Notes: generated by a model not told the origin, from the sequence alone. A stretch of 64,000 nt of DNA from Seiridium cupressi (GCA_036674765.1 JARVKI010000125.1:41249-105248); one strand, 5' to 3'; shown: positions 36,013 to 47,716, counted from the stretch's first letter. Numbers and translations are program-made.

Positions 36013-36931
36013 CTACAATGCGCGTTTCCACCTCGCCTGGTTCGCTGTCAACCACTCCTTCCACCCCATCATTTCTGGATGAATCGCTTTTGCATGACTC
36101 AATACTTCCCCCATAACCTTCTTTCACAAACCATGCAAAAGGATCCCCAACTGCGTCACCTTTGACCCACTTCACCGCACTTCCGATCAAACATGGTGCC
36201 ATGGGCATTCCCTTGTCTGCATTCTTTTCGGGCACCATAATCTTCTCAAACACCTCGTCCGCTTCTCCTTGTGTCAGGTCGACACCCACAAGCGGCAGTG
36301 CCTTGTTCCGGTATGTCTCGCTCTCCGGGAAAAGAAAGCTTTGCGCGGCGAACCAGCCAATGTCCGCCGTCGCTATAAACTTTAGCGGCTTGGCGCCCAT
36401 CTGCTCCCATGGAGATCCGCGCCTACGTTCTCGAAGAAAGTGACGGGACGGAGTATGTTATACGCCAAAGCGCCGCCCGACTAAACTGCAGCAAGCTTCA
36501 GGTGCTGCTCTATGCCGTACTTGGCGCGGAGGTTCTTAACATCTGTGGGGTTGTAGTCCGACTTTTAACGGGCCGCCACGGTCTGCCGAATAATGCCGCA
36601 CGGTCGCATCGACAAGCGCTTTGCCTTGTGTCTCTTCAGTGTCCGAATTGACTTGCACATAATAGAGACCCCACACTGGGGCGGCTACTGCCTTTGTAGC
36701 GTCCTCGAATATGGCGTCTGGGTTTGATAGGTCGCCTGCGATGACATGGACATTGGACTTAGATACGAGTGTCTGGGCTCCCGTGGACGAGGGATTGCGT
36801 GTCACGGCGATTATGGTGAGATTTGGCTCGGATGACTTAGCATTTGCAAGAAGTCCGGAAATGACAGCGCGGCCTTGTTGGCCTGTCGCGCCGGTGACCA
36901 GGATCATTTTCGTGGGTGATGGCGACATCAT
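36013..36931 (-). pseudogene. NmrA-like NAD(P)-binding protein, pseudogene
   Basis: Remnant of an NmrA/HSCARG-type Rossmann protein. The intact first part starts at 36931 and has the dinucleotide motif TGATGQQGRAVISGLL and later AGDLSNPDAIFEDA. Damage follows. Residues are missing around the usual conserved Tyr (ATVRHYSADRGG). A frameshift lies near 36560. There is an in-frame TAG where the family has Gln, in the segment EQHLKLAAV*SGGALAYNIL. A deletion with frameshift lies near 36410, at LH|WEQMGAKPLKF. A last frameshift lies in an A-run near 36090, after which the true C-terminus (HPEMMGWKEWLTANQARW) is readable up to the TAG at 36013-36015. At least four lesions in under 1 kb rule out a working gene. 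Confidence 0.87.
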
Positions 36932-37581
36932 GGTTGTCGCGAGTGGGTGATGGTTGAATTTGACTTTGTATAATGCGAAAGAATAATCAAATAAATGTTT
37001 TGTCCAGATTATTAATTGCAGGGTGGCACTGGTATCTTTTACACATGTATTGCTATTATCGCTGCGGATTGCAAAGTAGAATCTATTTGCACGAAGCGCT
37101 AGACCTAAAAGTTCGTGGTGAGATCCGAATGCGAATCCTGCGGGTTTTGGCGGCTGGACGTGTTCCTCCAGGCCGCGATTTTGGCGTTCGTATCGCATTG
37201 GCGGGCGGAGCCGAAGCGCTTTGACCGATTGAGGAGAAATTAAAGAACGTACAATTCAATTCCACCGCAATGTAAGTTGACGTATGTTCAAAGTCCCGTA
37301 CCAAATTAAATGTTAACTTGACTTTACCGGTGGAAAATTCAGTTTTTATTCCATTCGACGGCTCGGAAATCGGTTTTATCCGGGTGGTTTTTCGTGTCCT
37401 CTATTGCTGTTAACATAGACTGAGATTTGTGTGTTATATGGCGGAAAAGTTCTATATCAATCATCATAAACCCCAAAGTCTCTGTCGATAATCTCAACAG
37501 TCTCATTTTTATTCTTATTTCTTTCTAAACCTATGTGTTCATTATCCTGGCAGACCATGTGTTCGGTCGAAATCCAACAAC
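36932..37581. other. Intergenic, 0.65 kb
   Basis: Former promoter side of the NmrA remnant and 3' flank of the transcription-factor-domain gene. Nothing recognised. Confidence 0.5.
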
Positions 37582-39243
37582 CTATGCTGTTCCAATAGAC
37601 ACCTGTGACAATACCGCCGAGTCAAAGATCACTCGCCCTGGTTTGTCATGCAAATGGTTGATCCAGGGACACGCTTTCAGTTGTATGCGAAGCTCATGCC
37701 AGTCATCTGTTTCACACATTCTGATATTCACTCGCATCCAGGGCAGCAGCCAAACATCATCAGCCGCGCTGAAGACTGAAACAGAGCCAATCGTTAGCAG
37801 CCATAAAATAACCTGGGACGGCAAAGTGCTTGGAGACTGGAGATTCAGAAGACATCTTCGATATGTGTCTGGTAGTTGTGTGTGAGGAACCTTCATGTCT
37901 TGCCAGTTCAGAAAAATGTGAGACGAGAAGGCCAGGAGCCCTAGGCGGATGGCTTCATTGACAGAGGTTTTGTCGAAATTTTTCATATGCAGGAGGCGAT
38001 ACATGACCGAAGCCATCACATTCAGCAGTGTTTCCTTGGGTAGCTGACGTTTATTCTCGGCCGCTGAATTTATCGCTGAACAAAATCTCATCACATATTC
38101 CCATGCTTGGACCAAGTCAGCACTGACGCCAATCTGACCCAGATCCCAGGGAAACTTGATGCTTGGCGGCCCCGGAACATGCGTCGTCAGCAATGCCAGG
38201 TCATAGGGTATCATGGGCTCTGAAAGTGAGTCGTTAAAGAACTCTGGCTTTGTGCCATTATGTATTGCTATGCCGAGATCACACCTGGGAGGCTATCAGT
38301 GACAGAGCCGTCGGGAGTGGGTATAGAGATATTCAATTAAGACACTTACTTCAGCAGCTCCATGATCAGCTTGGTGTTATAACCAAAAGCAAACAAACCT
38401 CCTCTTATATCTACGATTTTGCGAAGGCCATCCATATGTTGTTTCGCGGTGTCGTAGTCACCCACGAAATGGGCGTGCAGGGCTAGATATAAAACCACCA
38501 GTACCGTAGGATCTGAGATCTTGCTGTCCCCTTCTGGAGCATACAACCTCTCCCTGAGTAGCCTAAGCGCTGCAGAATAGTGTATCATAACTCGCTTGTA
38601 TGCTGAAGGGGTTCCTGCAGCAGATGTGCGTAAGATGTAGGCCTGAGAAGCGAAAACTGCGGCATGTGTATAGGCGGCATCAATGGTCAGGAACTCGAAC
38701 CACGATGTATCAATTTTGGTTTTCTTATGGAAGACGATACATCGCTCCAGGGGGTACATGACCCTTTTCGCTATAAAGGAGACTGGGGTTTGTCAGACTT
38801 AGTATACTGCACACCAGGACCGGTAGACAGGGTGAGGAGCGACCTACATCGGATGAGGTCGTGCACTACCGGCGGCTCCACAACAGCAGCGAATTGTGTA
38901 AAAGAGAAATCAGAACCAATTTTACTTGGGATCAAAGAGTAGCGCATGTTGACCAACAGGCCTAGATCTCCATCCGGGTCCCTATTGGGTTCCTCAAAGC
39001 TCCGTGCGTGTGCCGCGCCAAGGGACATACCCTTTCGAGTTTTGCCCCGATTCTTGCCCAGCATTACGTGCTTTCTTATAAGCTTCCGCTTGGCTGGTTC
39101 GGTTTTGCCTATGCCGTTTGTGAAGATGAACTGCATCTCTGCTATTCATCAGTTATTAGATATGCGGGATCGCCCGTCCGGGCCCGTGGGATGATGTGGA
39201 TGCGCGTAGCCAAGGACTTACCAGTTGTTTCAGGGGTAGTCAT
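37582..39243 (-). CDS. Fungal transcription-factor-domain protein lacking a zinc cluster, 4 exons
   Basis: Minus-strand exons 39243-39222, 39141-38848, 38770-38350 and 38284-37582 join in frame to 479 aa. The first exon has only seven full codons. The N-terminus has the basic segment RKLIRKHVMLGKNRGKTRKG, seen in a group of Aspergillus proteins that share the C-terminal fungal transcription factor regulatory domain (PF11951 type) but have no Zn2Cys6 cluster. Helical segments of that domain are visible, for example AYTHAAVFASQAYILRTSA, PTVLVVLYLALHAHFVGDYD and AIRLGLLAFSSHIFLNWQ. A missing upstream zinc-cluster exon is unlikely because the start exon reads directly into the conserved basic motif. 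It is divergent from the short-chain dehydrogenase, with 0.8 kb between starts, so it could regulate it. That is inference. Confidence 0.82.
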
Positions 39244-40041
39244 GTTGGACAGGCAGATAGAAAACACCATGACCTGCGAATACAGAGCGGAATAGCGCAT
39301 TTGAGTAGGTCTCTGATAGATGTAAAGCTCGAACGATTTGTCACCGCCGCATTGGTGCGAATGCCCGGAAGGAGCAATAGGTCAGGCGGTGATACCCATT
39401 CGGCAGGGTCTACTTCAAGATTCTTTCCCAAGATCAATAGCCATCATTCGAAAGGTGCAATAGCCTCCATTACGATGGAGGTGTGGGATAAGATGGAAGA
39501 ATTCAGAAGCGAGTCGCCAAACGCGACGGAGGTAAGCGGATTCCGATGCGATGTAACTCCGTCAGCTGGAATTACGGGTCGCTCTTGTGTGGTGGAGATC
39601 GGATGACGCTAATGCAGGACATTGACTACTGAATTAGGCATAGTCGTCGATTCCGGTGTTTTTTCAACACTGATTGGTTCTATTGGGCGTTTCCCAAAGT
39701 AAATCTGTGCCCACATAGCTATCAAATATGCCCTGTATCATTTGATCCCATGAGTGATAGATGCAGCCCAGCTATACGAGATTTGTATCGTCCTTGCTGG
39801 CAACGTCTCGACATCGATGCCCTTCTGATGGTACAGGGCCTTTCACGCATCCCCTAGTTTTACGGTAACACTAGTCGCATTGGGCCAGGAACACATCTTC
39901 ATGTATAAATAGATGACTCCTCAGTCCTGCCTCGTGCATGACTTCTTCGGATTACGTCGACGGGATTCAGACTCTCGACTCTCCCGCTACCTGCCTACGT
40001 CCGAGTGGTCCGTCCCCTGCTAGACCAGCACCAAGTTCGCA
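39244..40041. other. Divergent upstream region
   Basis: 0.8 kb shared by the transcription-factor-domain gene and the short-chain dehydrogenase. No gene. A TATAAA at about 39904-39909 lies about 130 bp upstream of the dehydrogenase ATG. Confidence 0.4.
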
Positions 40042-41126
40042 ATGGCATCCTCCAAGCGACTGCCCCCGTCCACCACTCCGTTCTTTCCCAATCATTTCAT
40101 CAAGAATCAATTCCGCACGAAACCTCAATTGCCGCCTAATGATACCGATATCACCGGCAAGGCCGCTATTGTGACAGGGTCGAACACGGGTCTGGGTCTG
40201 GAATGTGCTACCCAACTGCTCTCCTACAAGCTTACCAAACTCGTCATGGCCGTCCGCTCCGTAGCGAAAGGAAAAAATGCAGCTGAAATTTTACGAAAAA
40301 GGTATCCAGGTGCCGTCGTGAGCGTTTGGGAATTGGATATGGCCTCGTACGATTCCATTCGCGCCTTTGTGGCACGTGCTGAAAAGGAGCTGTCCCGCCT
40401 CGACATCGCCATCTTGAATGCCGGCAAGGGCTTTGGGGAGTTCAAGACCGCCAGCGCTACTGGCCATGAGGAGACCATCCAAGTCAACTGCCTCTCGACG
40501 ATGCTACTGGCTATTCTTCTACTCCCCATTTTGAAGAACAAATCTCCGGCTGGTTTGCCTGGGCGATTGACTATAAGCACAGCAATGCTCTTCATCACTG
40601 CCAAGTTTCCTAACAAGAACGAAGTTCCACTTCTGTCCTCCTTTGACGATAAAAAATACTTCGACCCGATGGATATCTACTCGACATCGAAATTACTAGG
40701 CCAATTGTTCATCTGGAAGCTCACCGACAAGGTGTCTGCCAATGATGTGGTGGTAAACCTTGTCGAGCCTGGCTTTGTCAAAGGCACCGAACTGCACCGT
40801 GATAGGTCTGTTGCCGCAAGTGTTCTGATGATCTTATTCAAAGCAACGGCTGCTCGGACTGTGAAGGTCGGCGCCTCAACATATGTTGATGCTTCAATAA
40901 TAAAAGGCAGAGAGTCGCACGGCTGTATCATTGCCAATTGGGAAATTGCACCGTGAGTGGTTTAGTCATCCTTCAATCTCCTAGATCATTCTAACTCTTG
41001 TGATCTCGCAGGTACGCTCCCTTCCAGTACACACCCGGAGGCTTGAAGGTCATGCATAGACTTTGGCAAGAGACACTAGATGAGTTCAGCTTCAGCGATG
41101 TCAATAGTATCCTCGAGTCCCTGTGA
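40042..41126 (+). CDS. Short-chain dehydrogenase/reductase, 2 exons
   Basis: NAD(P)-dependent oxidoreductase of the classical short-chain dehydrogenase superfamily. Exons 40042-40952 and 41012-41126 (intron GTGAGT...CTCGCAG) join in frame to 341 aa. The cofactor motif TGSNTGLG is at residues 45-52, the structural motif NAG in IAILNAGKG near 126-128, a Ser at about 179 in TISTA and the catalytic Tyr213-x3-Lys217 in IYSTSKLLG. After Tyr/Lys the family element NLVEPGFVKGT is present. Residues 1-40 form an extra N-terminal leader typical of the fungal retinol-dehydrogenase-like subgroup (NHFIKNQFRTKP). No transmembrane helix is clear. The substrate is unknown. Confidence 0.92.
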
Positions 41127-41655
41127 TATCAAAGGAGGCTTGAATCAGAGACATGGGATATTTTTTTTTTTACCTCCATTTGATGTCAATCTCGACATGA
41201 TGCTCGAGTGGTTAAAATGGTCCCAATATAAGAAACTAGCAACATGCCGGTACTATGACTATCAGATAGGAAACGTTTGAAACAATGGAATTCAACGCAG
41301 TACTTCAATCTAAACTGTGTATTGACATTTATTCAATTAATAGGTATGTATGTTGAATTAGGTAATTAGGTTGTAAAAGGTGCTCCCAAATTAGTCCTCA
41401 TGATCACGTGCGGCCTATGGAGTACTAACCACCTTCCAGGCTTCCAATGTCACATCGTGGTTGGTGGGCGAATCCCTTATCCCTTATCGGATGGTTATCC
41501 AGCCCCTCGAATGATGTGCGCCCTGTCCACCTGTCCTTTTTTATTGTCTCTTTTGCTGACTGTTCGTACCATGATCAGCGACGAAAACTAGCCACGTTCA
41601 ATTGCATACAATACCTCTACCTCGCCTCCGCAATGGCGTAGCTCTTGGCTCCACA
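41127..41655. other. Intergenic
   Basis: 3' flank of the dehydrogenase and promoter side of the F-box gene. A run of about 12 T lies near 41160. No gene seen. Confidence 0.5.
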
Positions 41656-42708
41656 ATGCCCCCACACGTCGCTGCCCCCGTCGACCGCAGATTGATTGGA
41701 CCCACCTCGCCGCTGTTGTGCCTCCCAGACGAGATAATTCTTTGTATATGCCAGCACCTGCCCTGCCAGGACTTCTTTCAGCTCGGTTCTGCCAACCATC
41801 GACTTCATGCCATCACTCAGTCATGCGGCAAAGGCACCGCGTCAGCTATCGCATACAGCACCTACCCCGATGCCGACCTCCTCTTTGACCAGGCCAAGGG
41901 CATCGGTTTCGATGGACTCAAGACGCTCGTCTCGGGCTATCTCTCCCTAGTTTTGGTGACTAAGCGTCGTTATGGGCTCACAATGTGGAATCACCGCTTC
42001 TGCGTCCAAGATACCTTTCGCCCAGAGCTTCGTGCTAGGGTCGCACCAGGATGGGAGGTGCTAGCCCATCTGTCCGCCATTTCGAGGGCCATATACAGAA
42101 TTCCAGTGGCCCAACTGCCACACCGCGGACTTATGGACTTCTTATTGGACCTACCAAAGATGCATCTTCCTCGCAACGCGACGGCCGTAAAGCTTAATTC
42201 GATACTGCAACGGGAGCGCTTGGTTCTCAGACAACGCATAGACTACATTCGCTCCCTGGACGCCAAGAGAATCGAGAGCTATCGTCTCTTGCTTGCACTC
42301 GTGTACGACCCTTTCGTGGTGGATGGGGGGCTAATGGACTTTGTCAGTACCGCTAACAGGAGACACCTGGAGAGCGGCAACTCCTGGCTCAACTGGTTCA
42401 TCTTGCACGAGGGCCCTCTGATGTTATGGCAGCAGTGGTACTACGGCAGAGAGAGAGACTTTGTGAAGAACAAAAGTCTACAAGCATGGCGTAGTAGGTC
42501 TCTCGCGCAGATCACAATTGAAAGACAGGCACTTGAGCAATTGCAAAAGGTCCTGGAGTTTGACCTAGGACCATACCAAATCAAAGTAGAAGATACATAT
42601 TCTCAGTCTCGAACGCTAACCCCAGATAATCAGAAGGAAGTAGAGGAACGCAAGATCCTGGGTGGTGTACCTTATTTGATTAATCTTAGAGCCCCCTTTA
42701 TTACCTAG
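41656..42708 (+). CDS. F-box domain protein
   Basis: Single-exon gene of 350 aa from the ATG at 41656; the frame is open upstream but without another ATG. An F-box is near the N-terminus (LCLPDEIILCICQHLPCQDF followed by FQLGSANHRLHAI), so the protein probably serves as a substrate receptor of an SCF ubiquitin ligase through Skp1. The rest has no recognised repeat domain. It is rich in Trp and Arg (WLNWFILHEGPLMLWQQWYY), as in many lineage-specific fungal F-box proteins. It converges on the malic-acid-type transporter gene. Confidence 0.8.
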   Translation: MPPHVAAPVDRRLIGPTSPLLCLPDEIILCICQHLPCQDFFQLGSANHRLHAITQSCGKGTASAIAYSTYPDADLLFDQAKGIGFDGLKTLVSGYLSLVLVTKRRYGLTMWNHRFCVQDTFRPELRARVAPGWEVLAHLSAISRAIYRIPVAQLPHRGLMDFLLDLPKMHLPRNATAVKLNSILQRERLVLRQRIDYIRSLDAKRIESYRLLLALVYDPFVVDGGLMDFVSTANRRHLESGNSWLNWFILHEGPLMLWQQWYYGRERDFVKNKSLQAWRSRSLAQITIERQALEQLQKVLEFDLGPYQIKVEDTYSQSRTLTPDNQKEVEERKILGGVPYLINLRAPFIT

Positions 42709-43272
42709 GTCTTTTTCCATATCAGCAATGTATTAGTATCTGGGTTGTTTGCGTTCATACTTTCACAATCTTAACCTTTGAACTGTTATATCTTGGATGT
42801 CTCACTGAGATACACCAAATTGTGTCAGTTTGCCTTGAAACCTGAAAAGTGCAAGATATCGAGCCAAACAACTTCCGGGCTGATTGCACTGTTTCTCCTG
42901 TACTTGAATGATCTATCTCTTATGTGGTCCGTGGTACTGGCTTTGAGATACGGCGGGTATCTTATTTCACATCCGGAAGACTCATGTAACAGAGATTTGA
43001 TCGTGCTATAGGAATACTATAGACGAAAGTAGTGGATCGCCGAGCAGATCTGATTTGGAAGGAAATGACACCAAGCAGGAAGAATTACAACCTTTTTGTG
43101 CTTTGACGTGGCTTTATGCTGTGAAACATGTACGACAACCTTTACGAAACTAAGGAGATTGGTTGACAAATGAGTGAACATTGACGTTCCCGTGATTTAC
43201 AAACGGACTTTTATTCAGGGCTTGCTGTTCCAATACTGGAGCAGCAGTATATGGTCCCATGGTATCTACCAT
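42709..43272. other. Intergenic, convergent gene ends
   Basis: 3' flanks of the F-box and transporter genes. The open frame at 42778-43011 has no support. Confidence 0.5.
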
Positions 43273-44487
43273 TCATGACGAGGACTTTTTGCCCTCGTTC
43301 ACCGTATCTACTCCTTCATCTTTATCAGGATAAAGAACATCATGGCGCCATAGTGCACGTATGTGCATCACGGCACAGACGATCCACATAATACATAAAA
43401 TGACAGTCAAACCCGCTGCTACACCCCTAATACCATTGCTATTGAGCACATTCCCAATTTGGATGGTTGCGATAGCCAAACCGGCGTTCGGGAAGACGAA
43501 TGCCCACCATTGCAGACTGAATTCCATCTTTCTGTAATCCCGGATCAGAGATACCGTCGTCAATGCCGAAAACCATATGGCGAACATCCACAGGAACAAT
43601 CCCACCGGTAGCGCCATGGCGAGCCAGAGTTCACCAATGTCCACAGAGGTGATTCCCGCGAATCCCTCGGGGATATGCCCCCTGGTCTGCTGACTCAAAG
43701 AGAAAAGGCCTGCGCAGGTATATGCTGCAGGGCCGACAGACACATACATCCCGGGTCTGACACTCGGAGCCGGCGCGTCACTCTGGATGAGCCTGGCATA
43801 GAAGACACTGTACATGAGCAATGACACCATCCATCCTAGTCCTTGCCCACATATTCCTCCGATGATGATCTGCGTGGCGCTCAGATCGGTCTGAGTCTTG
43901 GCGACCTGCGCGGCAAGTGGACCAGACACCAAGAATGGATATGCTGGCAGGATCCAGGCCGGTAACGCCTCGCTGATGTCCAGCTTCTCCTCATGGAAGA
44001 TGATGTAATACTGGAAAACTGCGACGAGCATAGCGCAAGCGATATACATCCAGAACAACACTCGCATTCCCCTCACCAGCCATTCATTGTCGTTGCCCAA
44101 TCCAGGAATCCCATATGCCGCCATGCCATAGAGTACCAATGCAAGAGACACCCAGAAAGCCCCAAAGAAGAAGCTTTCAGACGGATGATGCAAACTCTTC
44201 GTGATGGCCCGGGGTTTGAGTGCGAATCGCGCTAGCATCATGCTGGTCAAAATGATGACGAGTACGATGTCGAGGACGAACACGACTTTTCCAATCGTTT
44301 GCAGCCCTCTGAATGTGAAAGGCTGCTGGCTGAGTAGACTCGCCATTGCTCCAGTTGACATTGTGCACGGGAACCATCCCCAGGTAATTCGGGCGATTCG
44401 TTGCAGTAATGGTACGTGTTGATTCCCTGATGAACCCGACTCAAGGTCCCGATGACCGTCCGGTGGGCTTTTCTTGCGGTACCTCAT
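43273..44487 (-). CDS. C4-dicarboxylate/malic acid transporter family (TDT: Mae1/TehA/SLAC1)
   Basis: Intronless 404-aa membrane protein with about ten hydrophobic segments, of the tellurite-resistance/dicarboxylate transporter (TDT) family. Family features include the start of the first helix ITWGWFPCTMSTGAMASLL, the later GPAAYTCAGLFSLSQQ, and the closing segments WWAFVFPNAGLAIATIQIG and GLTVILCIMWIVCAVMHIRAL. Fungal members move malate (Mae1) or sulfite (Ssu1). Hydrophilic ends and length fit either, with the malate group more likely. Short cytoplasmic tails are rich in Lys, Asp and Ser. No neighbour indicates the substrate. Confidence 0.9.
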   Translation of the reverse strand: MRYRKKSPPDGHRDLESGSSGNQHVPLLQRIARITWGWFPCTMSTGAMASLLSQQPFTFRGLQTIGKVVFVLDIVLVIILTSMMLARFALKPRAITKSLHHPSESFFFGAFWVSLALVLYGMAAYGIPGLGNDNEWLVRGMRVLFWMYIACAMLVAVFQYYIIFHEEKLDISEALPAWILPAYPFLVSGPLAAQVAKTQTDLSATQIIIGGICGQGLGWMVSLLMYSVFYARLIQSDAPAPSVRPGMYVSVGPAAYTCAGLFSLSQQTRGHIPEGFAGITSVDIGELWLAMALPVGLFLWMFAIWFSALTTVSLIRDYRKMEFSLQWWAFVFPNAGLAIATIQIGNVLNSNGIRGVAAGLTVILCIMWIVCAVMHIRALWRHDVLYPDKDEGVDTVNEGKKSSS

Positions 44488-45120
44488 GATAACTAACCCG
44501 GTGGTTTTGAAAGATTGGAATGATGCAGCCTCGTGAAAGAGATGTTTTTTTCAGGGCTAGAGTTGTGCTCCATGAGGGGGAGGTGCCTTGGGATGTTGAT
44601 GCAGATTGTGAAAATTGGCCATCGGTCCAAATCAGGACTTACGTTAGAATTCACGCCACTCGTTCAGGCCAGTGATCGGCCATTCCATTTTCTAAACCTA
44701 ATCAAGATGCCACATGCAATAATTTACATGGACCTTATTTGTTGCGTCATTGGCCCACGCCGTCATCGGGTTAAGGCTTTTCGCCTATGCGCTAGGCATC
44801 GTTGTTCGTGCCGCACATCCGCAACTCCACTAACGGTTAGGGGCGAACAATCACAAATTCCTAACGAGTAGCGCCAACCAGACTAAGACTTGATTGAATT
44901 GCCCGGCCGGAATGATTGTCTGGCTCTCAGAGTAAATCTACCAGTATAGTTCTTTCAAACACTGATTGCCTTTCCCTATCAAACGATGCGACAAATTCCC
45001 TTCATAGATGTTGGTAGCATGTCTAAGCAAGATCTTTAACGTTGATCGAATTTGCGAAGCGATCTAAACCGGCCAAGTGTGCTAAATCGAATGTTTGAAG
45101 AGCACGGGTGAACTATTATA
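44488..45120. other. Intergenic, promoter side of the transporter
   Basis: No gene, repeat or tRNA recognised. Confidence 0.45.
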
Positions 45121-45501
45121 TTGAAGGAAATTAAAGGGGTATGCAATATTGCCCTGTTCAATGCGAGAGTTAGGCCTTCAGCAGCATTGCACGATGATAA
45201 CGCCGGCGGTCTCAAATATTGTATGATGGAAAGGGACAATATTGAAGGGCTTGAACAACTCATCAGCCGATGTATTTCTTCAGCAAGAGTGCATCTCCTT
45301 TGCACTGATGCACGCGTGCCAGACTTTATCCGTGTGCGTCCAAAGCGTCATCCTGATATGGAATATGTACACCAATTGTCAAAGCAGCAACGACGTCCAG
45401 TGATGGTGGCAAGACGAGTGGAACTCTGGAAAGAGCGCCATGAAGGTTATCCCGACATAGTTGGGAGTACTCTAGATAGTCCTGAGATCCAACCACAATG
45501 A
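45121..45501 (+). CDS. Hypothetical protein or fragment
   Basis: Open frame of up to 126 codons from a TTG; the first in-frame ATGs (MMERDNIEGLEQLISRC) would give about 90 aa. Composition is protein-like (charged and helical, e.g. QQRRPVMVARRVELWKERHE) but no domain is recognised and no splice partner found. It may be a remnant of a larger gene. Weakly supported. Confidence 0.25.
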   Translation: MKEIKGVCNIALFNARVRPSAALHDDNAGGLKYCMMERDNIEGLEQLISRCISSARVHLLCTDARVPDFIRVRPKRHPDMEYVHQLSKQQRRPVMVARRVELWKERHEGYPDIVGSTLDSPEIQPQ

Positions 45502-45700
45502 CGTGCTCAGAAAAGAGATAAGACGAGTAATTCTATCTCACTGTAGTTCTCAACAGCGAAGTACAACTTTTGGCAAGTGTCGGTGAATGTGTCGGGAGGA
45601 AGTATTCCATAAATCTAAAAGATTCTATCGTACCACGTATGCGTTGATATGTATGTTAGAAAGAACTCGGAACGATCTATGGTGAGCACGAGCCTTTCGC

Positions 45701-46084
45701 CTATTTCAATGCTGTCAGCCCAGCCTGCAGAGGGTCCATGGAAGTCTCGGCATGATACTCGACGACGTCGATGTTTGTAAAAGACAGTCCGCCGAAAGCA
45801 GTGGGGCTCATGAGGGCTTCTAGAAGGGTTTTCACCGACGAGGTGACTTTACTTGCTCCAGGTTCAGCATCCATCGAGCATTTATCGATGACAATAGCTT
45901 TAACAAGATGGAGGATATGAGCCGAGTGGTCCCAAAGATGAGGTTCACCGCCAAATGCAGTGATGGGCTGGTGAATGACAGGGGAAATACCTAGTTCTGT
46001 CTTGGCCAGATGCCGGCACAGACCAATCTCGAGTTCCTTGGGTTCTGACGTGACGTTAAGCTCCTGAAGGAGGAGTTTGATCAC
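45701..46084 (-). CDS. Hypothetical protein or 3' exon
   Basis: Open frame of 127 codons ending at 45701. It has protein-like composition (LCRHLAKTELGISPVIHQPI, VKTLLEALMSPTAFGGLSFT), but its start is a GTG, so an upstream exon would be needed. A possible acceptor (AATCTAG) lies near 46105, but no convincing donor exon was found. No domain recognised. Confidence 0.25.
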   Translation of the reverse strand: MIKLLLQELNVTSEPKELEIGLCRHLAKTELGISPVIHQPITAFGGEPHLWDHSAHILHLVKAIVIDKCSMDAEPGASKVTSSVKTLLEALMSPTAFGGLSFTNIDVVEYHAETSMDPLQAGLTALK

Positions 46085-47127
46085 GCCAACTTTCCGTTCA
46101 CTAGATTATCAAGGCTAGATTAGTACGTCGTAGTATAAACGAAAAGTGAAGTTCGAAAATGACTTCCTACTGTGCTGAACCCATCACCCTCAGCTTCGAT
46201 GATGCATTAGATGAGATTGCGGTGTGTGTAAAATCAAATCTGGCGGTGGTATACTTTGAACAGGGCGATCTCATGTTACAGCATATGTGCCAGATGATAT
46301 TTGTCAACTTAACTATCCATATGCTTTGTCATCCTAAGTAGTTCGAACCTTCCGAACACGGCACTGGTCGCACTATTCTGTCAATTGTTAGTTTACTGAA
46401 ACAGGAGGAGTATCGCGCATCAGCTCACCGAGCGCAGGGCGACCGCTGCGCGACTCTTTGATGCCTCATCAACGGTTGCCCGACAAAAGTCCATCTTTGT
46501 CAAGTTATATGTTTGTTAATTTTATTTCCGGCGCCACCATTGAAAACAATGCAGGATTACAAGTATGTTTCCCACGAGAGACTCGGACTAATACAACGGA
46601 TTTTCGCGGGTCTGCAGGGCTTCCGCAAGTCCTACTACGAAGTCCTGATTGCCAATTGGCATTTCGACATTCGGAAAAGCTATGAATCACAAGCCTTTGC
46701 ATGACACGAAAGAATAGAGCATCTTATCTCAATCTAGTGATCTGAAACTTCCAAGACGAATGATTTCACTGCCAACAAGGCAAAGCCCGGTACCAAAAAT
46801 CCAAGCAAGTTATAGAAGTTAGAAATGCACAGAAAAAGTATGTTGAGCTATATTTAGACCATATTTAGTCGCGTTGCAACACATCCGGTGTTCGATGATG
46901 TCAGCTCAAATCTCGAAATTTGAAATTTGTAATATTTAAGACGAATAAAAACAGTTCATCTATAGCTTTGTCACCATAATGAGGTTTCCAACAAGTCGTA
47001 CATGCAAGAAACGCTCGAATCAACCAAACAGGTATGGTGCGCCCAGGGCGCTCGTTGGAAAACTAAAGTGAACCTTTACCCGGATGCCCCGCAAACCCCA
47101 CTCACGCTTCATTTGTAATGGCTTGGT
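46085..47127. other. Gene-poor stretch
   Basis: Short open frames on the plus strand (46159-46341, 46513-46704) show no recognised domain and could not be joined into a gene. Confidence 0.4.
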
Positions 47128-47436
47128 CTAGCCAATCACCAGCGAGCTAGGGAACACCACGGAATGCAATCTGGGCCTAGGGATGGGATCATTAATCAAG
47201 CAGGTCAAATACCATGGGTTTCTATTGAATCGTAGGATATAATTCATTACTACGCCACATGCTATGGCTGTGCACATTACGTTAAGCCACGGATATAAGT
47301 AATCAGTAGGGCCTAACGCCAGTTTCAGGAGCATTTCGACCGCGGTACTGAAGAGCCCGTGCAGATATGTGACGTGGATGGTTAACCAGATTAACCAGGT
47401 TTTCGGTTTTTGGTTGCTGAATAGGCTATCAACCAT
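47128..47436 (-). CDS. Hypothetical small membrane-like protein
   Basis: A 102-codon frame from an ATG with two hydrophobic stretches (TWLIWLTIHVTYLHGLFST and YLYPWLNVMCTAIACGVVM). No family recognised. It may be chance, since it is short and lacks introns or conserved motifs. Confidence 0.25.
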   Translation of the reverse strand: MVDSLFSNQKPKTWLIWLTIHVTYLHGLFSTAVEMLLKLALGPTDYLYPWLNVMCTAIACGVVMNYILRFNRNPWYLTCLINDPIPRPRLHSVVFPSSLVIG

Positions 47437-47716
47437 GATTATCCCATGCCTAGTTGGGCCTGTTCTGCGAGATGCCGAATGGCCGATAGATTATTGCAGA
47501 AGTAGTGCGACCATACAATGTGCAAGACCCAATCAGGAGCTGAGTGTGTTGGGGTTATGTCGGCATTGACGCATACAGACGTGGGATTGGCGCTGGACAC
47601 GTGGAATGGAGCTGGACTCCTCACTTCGCTTTCAGGTCATCGACATTCTATTTTTGTTTTAAATATCAGGCACGGGAATGCCAAGTATCTTTCTGGGCCA
47701 CGTTTAGTTACTTCAG

